Shown here in pieces: positions 24,032 through 36,900 of a DNA stretch of 64,000 nt. The notes beneath the pieces are model-generated. The model did not search any database. It saw nothing but the letters and a program-made list of their open reading frames with translations, and had not been told where the DNA came from. Origin of the DNA: Conus ventricosus (Eukaryota > Mollusca > Gastropoda > Neogastropoda > Conidae); contig CM031611.1 in the NCBI GenBank assembly GCA_018398815.1, forward strand, positions 48,900,263 to 48,964,262. Direction: 5' to 3'. The translations under genes were made by a program, and so were the position numbers. Numbering within the stretch: the stretch's first letter is position 1; each line of letters opens with the position of its first letter.

Positions 24032-27000
24032 AGGGATGGGGAGGGGAAGGCATGACATTTCATGAAAATTAAAAGTTTTTCAAACCATGTCAGCTTTAAT
24101 TTGTGGTCAAGCTGATACCAGGTGTTTGCTTTGTTGCAGCAAAACATCAGGGAGCCAGGGACCAAGGATGTCAACTGCGTCCTATCTGTACCCTGACAAC
24201 ATTTGTGACTGGCCTCAGCTTCACGGCGACAGTGAAGACGAGGACTTGTACATTGAACTGGTAAAGTGGACTGTATGTGGAACGTGTTGGGTGGCCGTAT
24301 GTTGAACTGGTGTGTGTTCCTGGATGTTGAACATCTGAGTGTGGCCGTGTGCTGAACTGGGTAGTATGGCTGTATGCTGAACTGGTGAGAGTGCCAGTAT
24401 ATTGCAGTGGTGAGTTTGGTGGCATATTGAAGTTGTGAGTGTGGATGGACATAAAGGCAAGATGGTCGAACAGTACTGGTAGCGTGATTGTAGCGGTTGT
24501 CAAAGTCAGGTGCTGAAAACCTAACAGTCCACTTCCCACTATGGACATCGACTCAGATAAATCTTAATTGGTAAGCATCACCGGTAGCTGATATTTTCGT
24601 TTATGTTTTGCCTTCTGAACCAGTGAAATACTGTTAATTGCTAGTAAATACTTAACTTGTTTGAAGCGGGCTGTATATTGAAGAAGTGTGTATTGTTGTT
24701 CATTGAAGTAGTGAGTGGTCATGTACTGGACGGATGCAGGTGACTGTGGCTTTATCTTGACTTTCAACTGTTGATTTCTAGTCGTTTTAGATATCCATAG
24801 CTGCCCACTGTCCCGGAGTACCCGTATTTCGTCCGGGTTTTGGTAAAAAGTCGGCACCTGTCCCGGGAATACTGTTTTTGATAGTGTGTCCCGGGAAATC
24901 AAATTTTGGCATCGATCATGCCTTTTTGCGCTGAAAACATTCAAAGCATCTTTGCTGTGAAGACCAAAACCACTATTTTTCCATCCATTTCTCTAAAACA
25001 GACTTTATAGCCAACAATACACCGAGTAAAACACGAAAGACGAACGAACATAACAGTAGCAGACAACATCTTGGCTTCGACAAACTCCTGCACTACGCAT
25101 GCGCGAAGTCGTAACCTGTTCCTTCCTGGTTGCAAAATGGCGTCGAAACGTGCCGCGGAATCGCTACCTGGGCCTTCTAAACCCAAAAAAGGGAAGAGAC
25201 AGCAACTTTTTATCCCCAAATATAAGGAGACATGGCCGTTCATGAGTCAAGGTAAACTCGACACGTTCGCTTTCTGTGGTATCTGCTCTTGTGATGTAGC
25301 GATAGGTTCAGGAGGCGGAGATGATATAAAACGACATGTGGCTACGGACAAACACAAGAAGAACAGTAAGATACGAGACAATGAGAAGGCTAATTTGAAG
25401 ATGACATCGTTTTTCACGAATTCTGCATCTTCAGAAAAGTTCAATTTAGCTGTGATTCGGGCTGAAATAATGATGCTTGACCTAGCAGTTGAACTTAACC
25501 TGTCCATGAATAGCCTGGAAAAGCTCAACAAGGCTGTTAAGGTGATGTTTCCGGACTCTAAAATAGCCAAGAAATTCCAGTGTTCACGTACTAAGGGGAC
25601 AGCACTGGTGAAGGAGATGGCAGCTCAAACAACTCTCAGCCTTGGGGAGAGGATGAGGCTTCAACCATTCACCATCTCAACTGACGGCAGCAATGACAGA
25701 AGGGCTGAAAAACTGTTCCCCCTTGTTGTGCGGACAGTAGATCCTAAAAGCGAGGAAGTGAGGTCAGATGTCCTAGCTGTCCCAGCTGTTGAAGGTTCCG
25801 CAACAGGGGAGAATATCTTCAAAGTTATCCAGTCAGAGTTGAGTGCCCATGATGTCCCTTGGGAAAACTGTCTGTCACTAGGATGTGACAATGCCAATGT
25901 CATGGTTGGAGCAGTGAAAGGGGTGTACGGTCTCATGAAGAAAAAGCAACCAAACCTCTACGTCTCTGGCTGTGTGTGCCACCTAATACACATTGCCGCC
26001 CAAAAAGGTGCAAGCTGCCTGCCCGTGGACATAGGTCAACTCCTCATCGAAATCTACTATTACTTAGACAAAAGCAGTAAACGCTACAAAGCATTCAAGT
26101 GCATGCAGGTCCTTCACAATCTGCAGGAGTCCAAGATAGTGAAACATGTTGGCACTCGATGGCTCAGCATAGGAAAGTGCCTTCCAAAACTCATCACAAA
26201 CTGGCCCGCCTTGTTCGATTTCTTCAAGGCTGAAGAAGAAGATGCCCCTGATTCTGAAAGCAAGAAGAAAGCCCACAACCTCAGAGTCAAGCTGCAGTTA
26301 CCCACCAACAAGCTGTGTGCCAAGTTCTTGGCTGATGCCATACAGCAGTTTGATGAAGTCAACACCAAGCTGCAGGCAGAGGAGCCCCTGATACATGTCC
26401 TGAGAGAGACTCTTCACAAGTTTCTTCGCAGCTTGCTTCTCAAATTTGTGAAGCCATCGGCCATGCTGTACAAAACGGTCACAGAGGTTTACATCAAAAC
26501 TGCCTACAACCTCAAGGAGAAGTCAGATCTCATCATCGGAGATAAAGCGAGACAGTACATCCAGAATAAGCAAAATCAAAATCTGAAGGAGGAGCGAATT
26601 GAAGAATTCTACAAATCTGCCCAGGAATTCTACAAGGTCAGCTGCCAGTACATCTTAAAAAAACTCCCCCTCTCCGATGAACTCCTGCTGCATGCAGAGG
26701 TGGCCAACCCACGGAAACAGCTGGAAAGTCATTTCTCTTCTTTGGAGTACTTCCTCACCAGATACCCCAAGCTCCTCCACCCTGATGCCAGCGTGTCTGC
26801 ACTACAGCTGGAGTTCGCCAAATACCAGAGTGTTGACTTGGGGAGGTGCATCAGTGAGACCAGCAGGGTGGATGCTGCCTGGAGGGAAATCAGCAAGCTG
26901 ACTGAAGAAGGGGAGGCTGAGTTCCAGTTTCTGCCAGAAGTGATGCTAAACATCCTGACCATCCCCCACTCCTCAGCCCACTGTGAACGTATCTTCACTG

Positions 27001-30000
27001 GAGTGAGAAAGACCCAAACTGACTTCAGGGGTAGTATGGGTGGGGACACCAGGGATGAAAACTCCTCCGCCGTTTCCGCCGTCTCCACCGTTATTTTTTC
27101 GCATCTCCGCCGAAAGAAAAAGTCTCCGCCGAAAAATTATTCGAAGAATGATGCTCAGATACGATCTCAACTTGTCTGCACAGCGAATTTCTTCTCTGTC
27201 GGTAATGTTCTCAAACGGCGTAGTTCTCATTCTGTTTCCTTCCAGTATCATTTCTCATCATGGCGTCGATTCACGGTGAGAGTTTTCCGCCAGTGAGTGT
27301 AAACAAAACGAAAAAAAGAAAGAAAGAAGTATGTGAACCACTAGAAGACTGAGTGGCAGCAGAAGGACGTGTGTGACCGCAGAGTCGCGGATGTAATAAG
27401 AAAACATGACAAAGACGGCGAATTTGAAGTGTTTTGCGAGCCTTGCCAAAAACGTGTCTGCTTTGGTAGTCATGGCTTTGTGGCAATCAGAGATCACATC
27501 CAGCGTCCCAGTCACCAACAGAAAATGTGTGTGTTTCCCACACCATTACAGCATGTTTTCAGATCATTGGGTATGCAACAATCTACGTTTAATTTCCAAA
27601 GATAGTTTGACTCCTACTCTAAATACTTCCACTCGTAGAGTCTTCAAAGCAAGGGGAAAACGTCAAAGTGACGAAAAGAATATAAAAGAACAAATGACAT
27701 CAAAATAAACTGATGTCACAACAGTATTGTGTAACACTTTTCCCTTGGTATAATGCAAACGTTTGCTACATTTGTTAGGTGTCTGCTAACAGCCCCCCTA
27801 TGAAATCCTTTTCCACCAGCCCACTCCCCCCACTACAGAAATACTTCCTCTACTCCTCCTCCTTCTCCACCAACCCCCACCCTCACCCCACAACACACAT
27901 ACCCCACACACTTCGCCCCCACCCCCCCACCCCCGTCCCCACCTCACACACACACACACACAACCCCCACCCCCCCCCCACCCCACACACACACACATTG
28001 TCAAGAGGTGGGGGGGTATGATTAGTTGTAAGAGGGAAGTTGGAGGGGGGGGGGGGTGTACTGTTGTGACATCAGTTTGTTTTTATGTCATTTGTGCTTT
28101 TTTGTGTTTAGTGTTTCCTGACGAAGGGTCTAAGGCCCAAAAGCTTCAGTTTTTTTTTAAAGGACTTAAAAGTAATCATTTTTCATATTGTGTTTATTGA
28201 AGTCCAGCAGTCGTTTTCATACATCTGATTTACTTAGTTTGATTTCCCACTCTGATTTACTTATCTACAGGCCTTATTCTTTATGTCCTGAAAGCACTGT
28301 TTGTGAAATGTTCTTTAGCTAGAGTTCTGAGGATTCATCATACTAAATGTTTGTCTCAATTGACATAGTTTCTTTCCACATCAGTCTCGGTCTTCATGGT
28401 GTTGAAAGCTGTTCTATAGAATGAGTTGTTTAGAAGCAAGAAAGTAATTTCTAAAGATTTTTATGCCTTATTTAATACAAAATATGCTTCAGCTTCAGGG
28501 GGCACCGCCCCCTGACCCCCGCCGGGCTGTTACCTATGTACCCCACTGGGGGCCCATGGTGAACCCCCAGATCTCCGCCAATCTCCTCTTTTTTTTAAAA
28601 AACTGTTTTCATCCCTGGACACCTTGGAAGCTCTCTTGGTAGCTAAGAGTAGACCTGGCTCAGCACTGGAGAGGAGCTACACTGACAGCCAACTGCGGGA
28701 TCTGAAGAGTGCCAACTACAGGCACCATCACAAAGACTTTAATATTATAATACTTTCAAACAGACAGAGACTGAAAATGTTCAGTAAAGATTGCTATTTT
28801 CAACCAGAAAGTGACTGTGTGCGATGCACTTGTAGGTGGATTACTTTAGTGCTGTTCAGGATCACAGCCTCATGCAAAGAAAGGGAAACTGTAGCAGAAA
28901 TATATATGTGCCGCATCATGAAACGCTTATGGTGAGTACATGCATGAACCAAAGTTTGTGTTGTACAGTCGTTATTGTGATGTGTGTGTGTAAACGTCCG
29001 TGTGTAAACGTCCGTGTAAAATAAGTGTCCCTGGAATTTTTTCAGAATACTGGTTTTGGGCAAAGTTGTCCCTGGAAGTTATGGAGGGGGGTGGGCAGCT
29101 ATGGATATCTCACTTTTTACATAAACTTGCAAAAATGCATACTTGCTCAGTTTAAGGGGTGAAACGTGTGTTTTATGTTTGGAGACAAGGTTTAATTATT
29201 TTAAAGAAGAGCATTCATTGCAATGTTAAAAAGAAGGCAAAAGTTTCATGTAATAGCGGTCACTTCATCTGAAATCAGGAGAACCAGATCCATGGGCAGC
29301 AGGATCATCTGTTGACCGTAGTAACAGTCATTTCAAATCTGTTCAACAGGAGGATGACCAGATCTATGGACAACAGGATCATCTGTTGACCTTAGTAACA
29401 GTCATTTCAGACCTGTTTAACAGGAGGATGATCAGATCTATGGATGGCAGGATCATCTGTTGAACGTAGTAACAGTAATTTCATGTCTGTTCAACAGGAG
29501 GACGATCAGATCTATGGACGGCAGGATCGTCTGTACAGCACCAAGTTTGAAAGTGAGCCGTTGTACCAGTGGTACGCCAAGGACAAAATCATACAGACCA
29601 ATCGACAGCTGTCTGCCTCAGACATTTCGGGATCTGGCGGGGAGGACACTGAGAGTTCCACAGATGACTCCGTCGCTGGTCAGTGCATAGACCTACTGAC
29701 AGAAAGCACTGGGATAAATGTGTGAAATGTAGAAAGTGGTAGACTGTGTGAGTGAAATGTGGAAATAATGTCATGTTGTTTGTAGCCTGGCAGGCTGTAG
29801 AAGGTGCCTGGTGGAATGAACAGGGATAGAATACATACCAGTACTTTTTCTTGGAATGTATGTGTGCCCTTGTATGTGATTGTGTGTATGTATATAAGTG
29901 GAATGAATAGGGTTAGCACTGTATGTGTACCTGTGTATGTGTTTGTGTGTATATATATATAAGAGGAATGAATAGGGTTTGTAGTGTATGTTTGTGTGTA

Positions 30001-30668
30001 TTATGTAAGTGGAATGAATAGGGATAGAATGCATACCAGTACTTTTTCTTGGAATGTATGTGTGCCTGTGCATGTGTTCATGTATATGTATATAAGTGGA
30101 ATGAATAGGGATAGAATGCATACCATTTCTTTATCTTGGAATGTATGTGTGCCTGTGTATGTGTTCATGTATATGTATGTAAGCATGTGTGAGTGAGAGC
30201 GATAAGCTCAGTGCTGGGCATCAGATGGCAGGACAAAATGACCAGTGTGGGGATGTTAGACAGACCCAGCCTTGTCAGCATTGAGGCCTGGGACAGCTCC
30301 TCCATATCGTCACAGACTGAGTTCAAAGTCCTCATTCAGTAAGGTTGGATACCTTCACAGGCTACACAGGGACTATCAAAGACAGCTTGAAGTAGGATAA
30401 AATTTCTCCTGGAGGACTTGAGTCCAGTGCAGAAGACGGGATCAGCTGATGAGACTTGACAAAGCAGGCCTTCAGTTCCTTTGAGAATTGCTGGAAGTAG
30501 CAGTTCACAAATGCCATGGAAGGCGAGGACATCTCCATCCCCTTCAGGTGTCCTTTCAGTGCTCCCCCACTGTCCTCAGATGTTGTTCTTTTCAATCAGA
30601 GTCCCTGCCACAACTGGACCCATCCGCAAATACTGCATAACTGACATAATCGGAATGGTGGTCAACTG

Positions 30669-30707
<39 letters not shown>

Positions 30708-31204
30708 GGCGCGTGCATGTGTGTGTATGTGAGTGAAGGTCGTGTGTGCAGTGTCAGGGGACAGGAAGAGAATCCACAGAGAAACGATTGGCTCCGTTCT
30801 CATCAGCCAGTGTTATAAAGAGTACATGTTTGTGACAACCTGATATTGATAACTTCTGTCAGTGTTGTAAACTGAGTCAGGATGAGCCTAGATATGGCTT
30901 TGTTTTGGGGGTTGGAATGAATGGTGTGGGAGAATGCTTCGAGAAGTTATGGACGATAACAGCATTTTTTGTTTTGTTTTTAATGGCATTACCTATCACT
31001 GTATTGATGGTTTTGTAATTCATTGCAGTAGGGGTGGTAGAATATGTTCTCATGATGTAAATGATGAACAAATGCTGTAACCTGGGCTCCATCAATCAAA
31101 CAAGGCGCGTAATTCCAAATCAGTATTGTTTGTGATACCCAGCAATAAGCACATCAGAATGAATAGCACACATTACATGTACAGATGCACACACACAACA
31201 CAAC

Positions 31205-31273
<69 letters not shown>

Positions 31274-33506
31274 GAAAGGAGATGGAAGGAAACGTCCACA
31301 AAATGAAAGTTTCAAACTTGTCCATAAGACCTTCACTTGATGTTCACACGTTGTAATTATTGTAAGAACAAAGAAGAAAACTGGCCCCTAAAAGAAAATT
31401 CTAATCGGTCATTGTCACAAAGAATATGCTTCCATCATTCTACAAACAGTATTATTGTATTGACTTAAAATTTTTTTTAACCTGATATAATTAACAGGTG
31501 TGTTGTTGTGACAACCCTGCAGGTGAGAAGGTGTATGAAGACGTGGAGAGGTTGTTACAAAGGTCCAGCACGAGGCGTGCGCCCCCTGACAACTTTGAGC
31601 GTAACGCCCCGGCCAGGAGGTCGGTCATCATGGACGTGTTTGGCAGATCAGGGTCATTACATCGAGCCCTGTGGTGTGAGATGCCTGAGGTCAGTGTCTG
31701 CTCAGTGTACATTGAAACACCCTTACGCTGCCTGCAAAGCTTCCAATCATTCACAAATTTGTATTAATTTTTTTTTTTTTCTAATTACTAAACCAAACCT
31801 CAGTAAGAACATTTTGACCGCACTATTTTTTTCTTAGTAATTTTGAAGAGGGTGGGGGGGGGGGGGGGGGGGGGGGGGGCAGAAGGGGAGGATGGGAGTA
31901 AAACGAGGTCACCAAAAGTACACTAGTTTGTGATCCATATGTTGGATGACAGGGAGCGAGATTACAGACTAATTTTTGTTTTAACACAGTGTATGTGTGT
32001 GCGTGTGCGTGTGTGTGTGTGTGCTCGCGCGTGCGTGCGTGCACATGTGTGTGTGTGCGTGAACAAGATAACTCATTGCTTTTGGACATATGAGTCCGTC
32101 TCTGAGTCTGAATCATGACAACTGAAAGGTTGTGGACTGGATCTTAGTTGGATTTTATGGGATCAAAATTTGCATGTGATTCAGTTTTAGCTGGATATTG
32201 TTCTTGGTCCTGCGTGGGGCTGCAGGACAACTCAGACTGCTAAGTGGATTTTTTTTTCTCTCTCAAATTGTAAGGGTCAGTATTTACAAACGATTGAGTT
32301 TTTAGGTCTCTAGCCTCAAAACTGAGGAAATGGCAAAAGTAAACCCATTTGCAAACGAAGGGGAAAAAAACCCCAGGTGAGATGGTGATGATTACAATTG
32401 TGGTATAACTGGGCATGTATCCCCTTATTCATTTTTTTTTCCCCTGAGAAGGTGAAGGTGATGTAAAATGCGTGTGCATGGTTTTTGTGTTTGTGTTTCT
32501 GTGTACACCGGAGCCAGTGTTTTGCTGCATGTGTTTGGCAGTTCTTCTATGTCTTAACATGCGTGTATTTGTGTAGGTGTGTAGTCATGTGTGTGAGTAT
32601 GTATTTATGTACGTGTCCGATGGATGCACATATGTGTATGTGATCTTTGTGAGTTGTAAGTTCATTAATATTTTCCCCAAGAGTGAAAAAAACAACCCGA
32701 TCCATTCTAGAAAACAGTATTGAAATGAAATGTAGAGTCATTTCAATGGGCAGATTGAAGAGAAATGCAAAGGGATAGATTGTAGTTTAAAGGTTTAGGA
32801 TGAAAGCCCCCCCCCCCCCCAAAAGTTTATTTTCTTGATTACCTATTTCTTTACTTGTGTTTTAGAGACTGGCCTGTAAAGCTTCTTTGACTTGCTTTTC
32901 AGGTGATCACGAGCCTATTTCTTTACCTGTGTTTTAGAGACTGGCTTGTAAAGCTTCTTTGACTTGTTTTTCAGGTGATCCGGAGTGGTGTGCTAGTGAG
33001 CATGGATCCTCAGGAGAAGAAAGTGCAGGAGGTGAGTTGTTGGCTCTGTGATTTACATTATCATTGAACTGGATAGAGTCCTGGACTTTGTGCTTGAGGA
33101 GATATTCATTCCTGCGTAGAAAAATGTAACAGACAGGTTTTCGTCTCATAGTTGGTACCTGCCACTTCAAAAGCAAGGTATTTCTCTGTGCACATATTGC
33201 TTCAGATTCTGGCTGCAGAGCTGCAAACTGTATGAAGAGTTGCTCTTTTTGTATGTGTGTGTCTGTTACTTTTGCATGTCTGTGTGAGAGCATGTCTAGA
33301 ACGACTGCAACAGTTGGACACTGGTTGATGAGGTGGTGGCTGATGAGTTTCGTTAGTTTGTTAAGTTACTGCTGGAGAAGATTATAAGTGTATCAGATGG
33401 ATGTAACAGAGAAATTTTATTTGTCAGGAACCTCCTTTGACATAGCAATACCAGCTCTGATGGGAAGATGTTCAAAAGTATCACAGCACATGCATGCACA
33501 TGCACG

Positions 33507-33539
<33 letters not shown>

Positions 33540-33889
33540 CACGGGCACACACATGTACATGCTCTCAAAGAAATACACACATGAATCGGTGCATAGCGCT
33601 AGTTAGAGTTACATTATTTAAAAATAAAACTGATAGATTGAATAGAAAGAAAACTGAGATTTGCAAATTTAAATGAAATAGCATATTCATTGCAAAATGT
33701 ATTGGTATTGTTGAGAGAAAAAAATGAGAAACTTTCTTGAATGTGGAATAACTTGTGGTCATTGTGAAGACTGTTTAATTTTTGTATTAACATTTATGTA
33801 AAGGATGAAATATATTCCAATAAGTTCAGTGTATGTGTGTGCATGTGCGGGCGTGTGTGTGAGCATGTGTGTGTGTGTGTGTGTGAGCA

Positions 33890-33947
<58 letters not shown>

Positions 33948-36900
33948 TCATTCCAGTCGATGTTTGAAATCATGACATCTGAGGCGTCCTACCTGAAGAG
34001 TCTGAATGTCCTAATCAACGTGTTCCTGATGGCCCCCGAGTTCAGCTCGGACATGAACGACCGGTGTGTGGTGACTAAGAGGGAGAGACAGTTCCTCTTC
34101 TCCAACATCGGCTGCATCCGGGACATCAGCGCCAAGTGAGTTTTGTAGTCAGGAGTCAGAGATGTCAGGGTAAAGGCAGTGTAAAACAGTTGGTAACAGT
34201 TTCTCCACTCTTTTCATGGCTAGAAGGTGGACAGACTGGTGTAATTGAAGCTGTGTACAGAAGATGTCTAGAAGGTGAAAGTTTTATCCTATTTGTTCAC
34301 CTTGGAGTCTACAACCTTTCATTTTGGTGGTCCATAGATATCTTATCATTAGCAACGAATCCATACTTTTAATCACTTTGAATAGTTAGGATAAAGAACA
34401 GAACTGAGGATGATCGAAACGAGTCATTGAAACCTGGTTATTGTCTTAATGGAGATTGATGAAAACCATACAAAATGGTGTTCTATATGTACCAGGTTTC
34501 TGGCAGACCTGGAAACACGGTGGCAAGAGTCATGCATCATGAACGACATATGCGACATCATCTCCAAGCACGCGCACAAGAACTTTGAACCGTACATCCG
34601 CTACTGCAGCAACCAGGCGTTTCAGGAGAGAGCTCTGGAGGCTCTGCAGTGAGTTGTGGAATGGATGGTCAAGACAGTTTGTCCTTTAGTAACTACTGAT
34701 CCATCTTTTGTCACTACCATTTAACTACGTATCTGCTTGTTGAGAGTGACTTGCATTTTGTTCCCTTGTAGGTTATTTGAGAAGGCAGTAAAATTTCTTA
34801 ATGTCTATGAGAGGGACAGTGTCTGTGGTTTGGGAAGTTTTTCAGTACAGTTGGAAAACATTTTTTACTTCTTTTTGCGTTAAAATGTTGCGTTTTCAAG
34901 TGTCTATTAGAGAGAAAGCGTCCGTGGTATGAGAAGTTTTTCGATTCAGGTGATGGTGAGTAACAGAGCTAGAGAACTGTCCATTTTACATAGTTGTGGA
35001 CAGTTTTATTGGTCCAGATGTTGATGAATTGATAGCGACAGATCAGAAGTTAGTGTAGACTGTATGGGTGTGTTTGCAATTGTTTCAACTACAGTAGCAG
35101 TGTGTGAGACTACCAAGAAGTAGGTCATGGGTGTCTCTTTAGAATCAATTTGAATGTTTTTCGACTGGAGGTGAGGCATCGCAGGTAGAAAAAACATCAA
35201 GAACACACAGACAAATATATGCACTCCATAGTACATCTACTAGTGTAGATTTATAAACATTTGGTGACTAGATTAAAAAAACAGTTTCGATCTATAAGAT
35301 TAATCTGGTAGTTATGTAAATGAAAGATACAAAGAAATGCCGTGTTAGTTGAAATGCTGAAATGAATTGTGGAGGGGATCTCTTCTGTAAAGACGGTAGC
35401 TCACACACTGTTGGTCTGATTGTGGAATGGGTCTCTTCTTTCATCAGCAGGTTGTAGTTCAAGCATGGATTTGTTTGATTGTAAAAAAGATCTCCTCTGT
35501 AACAGACAGTAGCTTTTGCAGTGTTTAGCTGATTGTGAAGGTTATCTTCTTTATTTAAACCTCTTGCACAGTGTTTCTGATTGTGAAGAGGGTCTCTTCT
35601 TTAACAGAGTGTAGCACTGGGAATATTATACACAGTGTGTCTGATTGTGAAGAGAGTCTCTTCTTTAACAGAGTGTAGCACTGGGAATATTATACACAGT
35701 GTGTCTGATTGTGAAGAGAGTCTCTTCTTTAACAGAGTGTAGCACTGGGAATATTATACACATTGTGTCTGATTGTGAAGAGAGTCTCTTCTTTAATAGA
35801 GTATAGCACTGGGAATGTTGGTCTGATTTGTGGAAAGGGTATCTTCTTTAACAGACTACAATTCTGGTACTGTGTCTGATTGTGGGGGAAGGTATCATTT
35901 TTGTGTGTGTTTCATCAGAGTGTTCTTTAACAGACTACAGTTCTGGTACTGTGTGTGATTGTGGGGAGGGTATAATTTTTGTATGCTTCATCAGAGTGTA
36001 GGTCTGGTATGTTGAGTCCGAATGTTGTGAGGATGTTTCCTTTGACAGACTGCAGCCACAGCACTTTGTGATTTGAGAATGGTGTACAGTTTTGAAAACG
36101 GAGCCAGAAATCTTGGAGGAAGTGTGAAAAACCTGAAATGACAGACTGGGACATCGGATTCGTTTTAAAGGTTCAGGTTGCACAGTCAGGTTGTTTTTTT
36201 TCATTGATGTGTTTTTTAATTGCTTTTCATTGCCTTCTTTGTCTCAGTTGTGCAAAAATTAGAACCCATAACAAAGACATGTCTATGAAATTTACCAACC
36301 AGAAAAATTAACCAGAAGATGATTTTGTTTCCCTTAATTACTTGGTTATATCTACGAAATAGCAATGCTTTACAAATATCAAAAACAAGAGTGACCTGAA
36401 AATTGTAGACCCTTCATTGGACAGCATTATAACATCTACAAAATTTATTGATCAAGAAAAATGACCCAGAAAATCCACAGACCCTTCCCTTGCCTTCCAG
36501 GAAACGGGCAGAATTCTCAGAAGCGGTGAAGCGGCTGGAACAGAATCCTGACTGCCAGTTCCTTCCCATGTCCTCCTTCCTGCTCCTGCCCATGCAGCGC
36601 ATCACTCGTCTCCCCTTGCTGGTGGACGCGGTGCGCCATCGCCTGGACCCGGCGACCAAGCGTCACCAGTCAGCTGGTAGGGCTCTGGACAACCTGAGTC
36701 GTGTGGTGAAACAGTGCAACGACGGGGCCAAGAAGATGCTGCAGACTGAGCAGATGTGTCTGCTGGCCTCCAACTTGGAGTTCACCAAGGTCAAGGTGCG
36801 TAGGTCAGCTAGGATTCGTCAGCTTGATGGTCTAGTTGCAAAGTGAGGCGAATGCAGGTGGAAATCTAAAAACATTTTAAACGAATTTTTGAATCAACGC

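Larger units (their letters stand above)
27045..28622. mobile_element. Nested 1.57-kb TIR element inside the hAT transposase
   Basis: The 13-bp inverted ends CAGGGATGAAAAC (27050-27062) and GTTTTCATCCCTG (28605-28617) are flanked by the direct repeat GACAC (27045-27049, 28618-28622). Taking one GACAC as the original target leaves the transposase frame continuous across the site, which confirms the borders. TCTCCGCC motifs recur near both ends. Superfamily is uncertain: CAGGG ends suggest hAT, but a 5-bp target duplication does not. Confidence 0.85.
24789..29110 (+). mobile_element. hAT-like DNA transposon, 4.3 kb, carrying a nested insertion
   Basis: The ends are perfect 19-bp inverted repeats: AGATATCCATAGCTGCCCA at 24789-24807 and its complement at 29092-29110. 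Subterminal copies of TGTCCC(G/T)GGA occur three times inside the left end (about 24810-24900) and twice inside the right end (about 29028-29076), as expected for transposase-binding sites. The interior encodes a hAT-style transposase. GATATC at the outermost ends is palindromic, so the last six bases could instead be the target duplication; the exact border is not settled. Confidence 0.8.
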
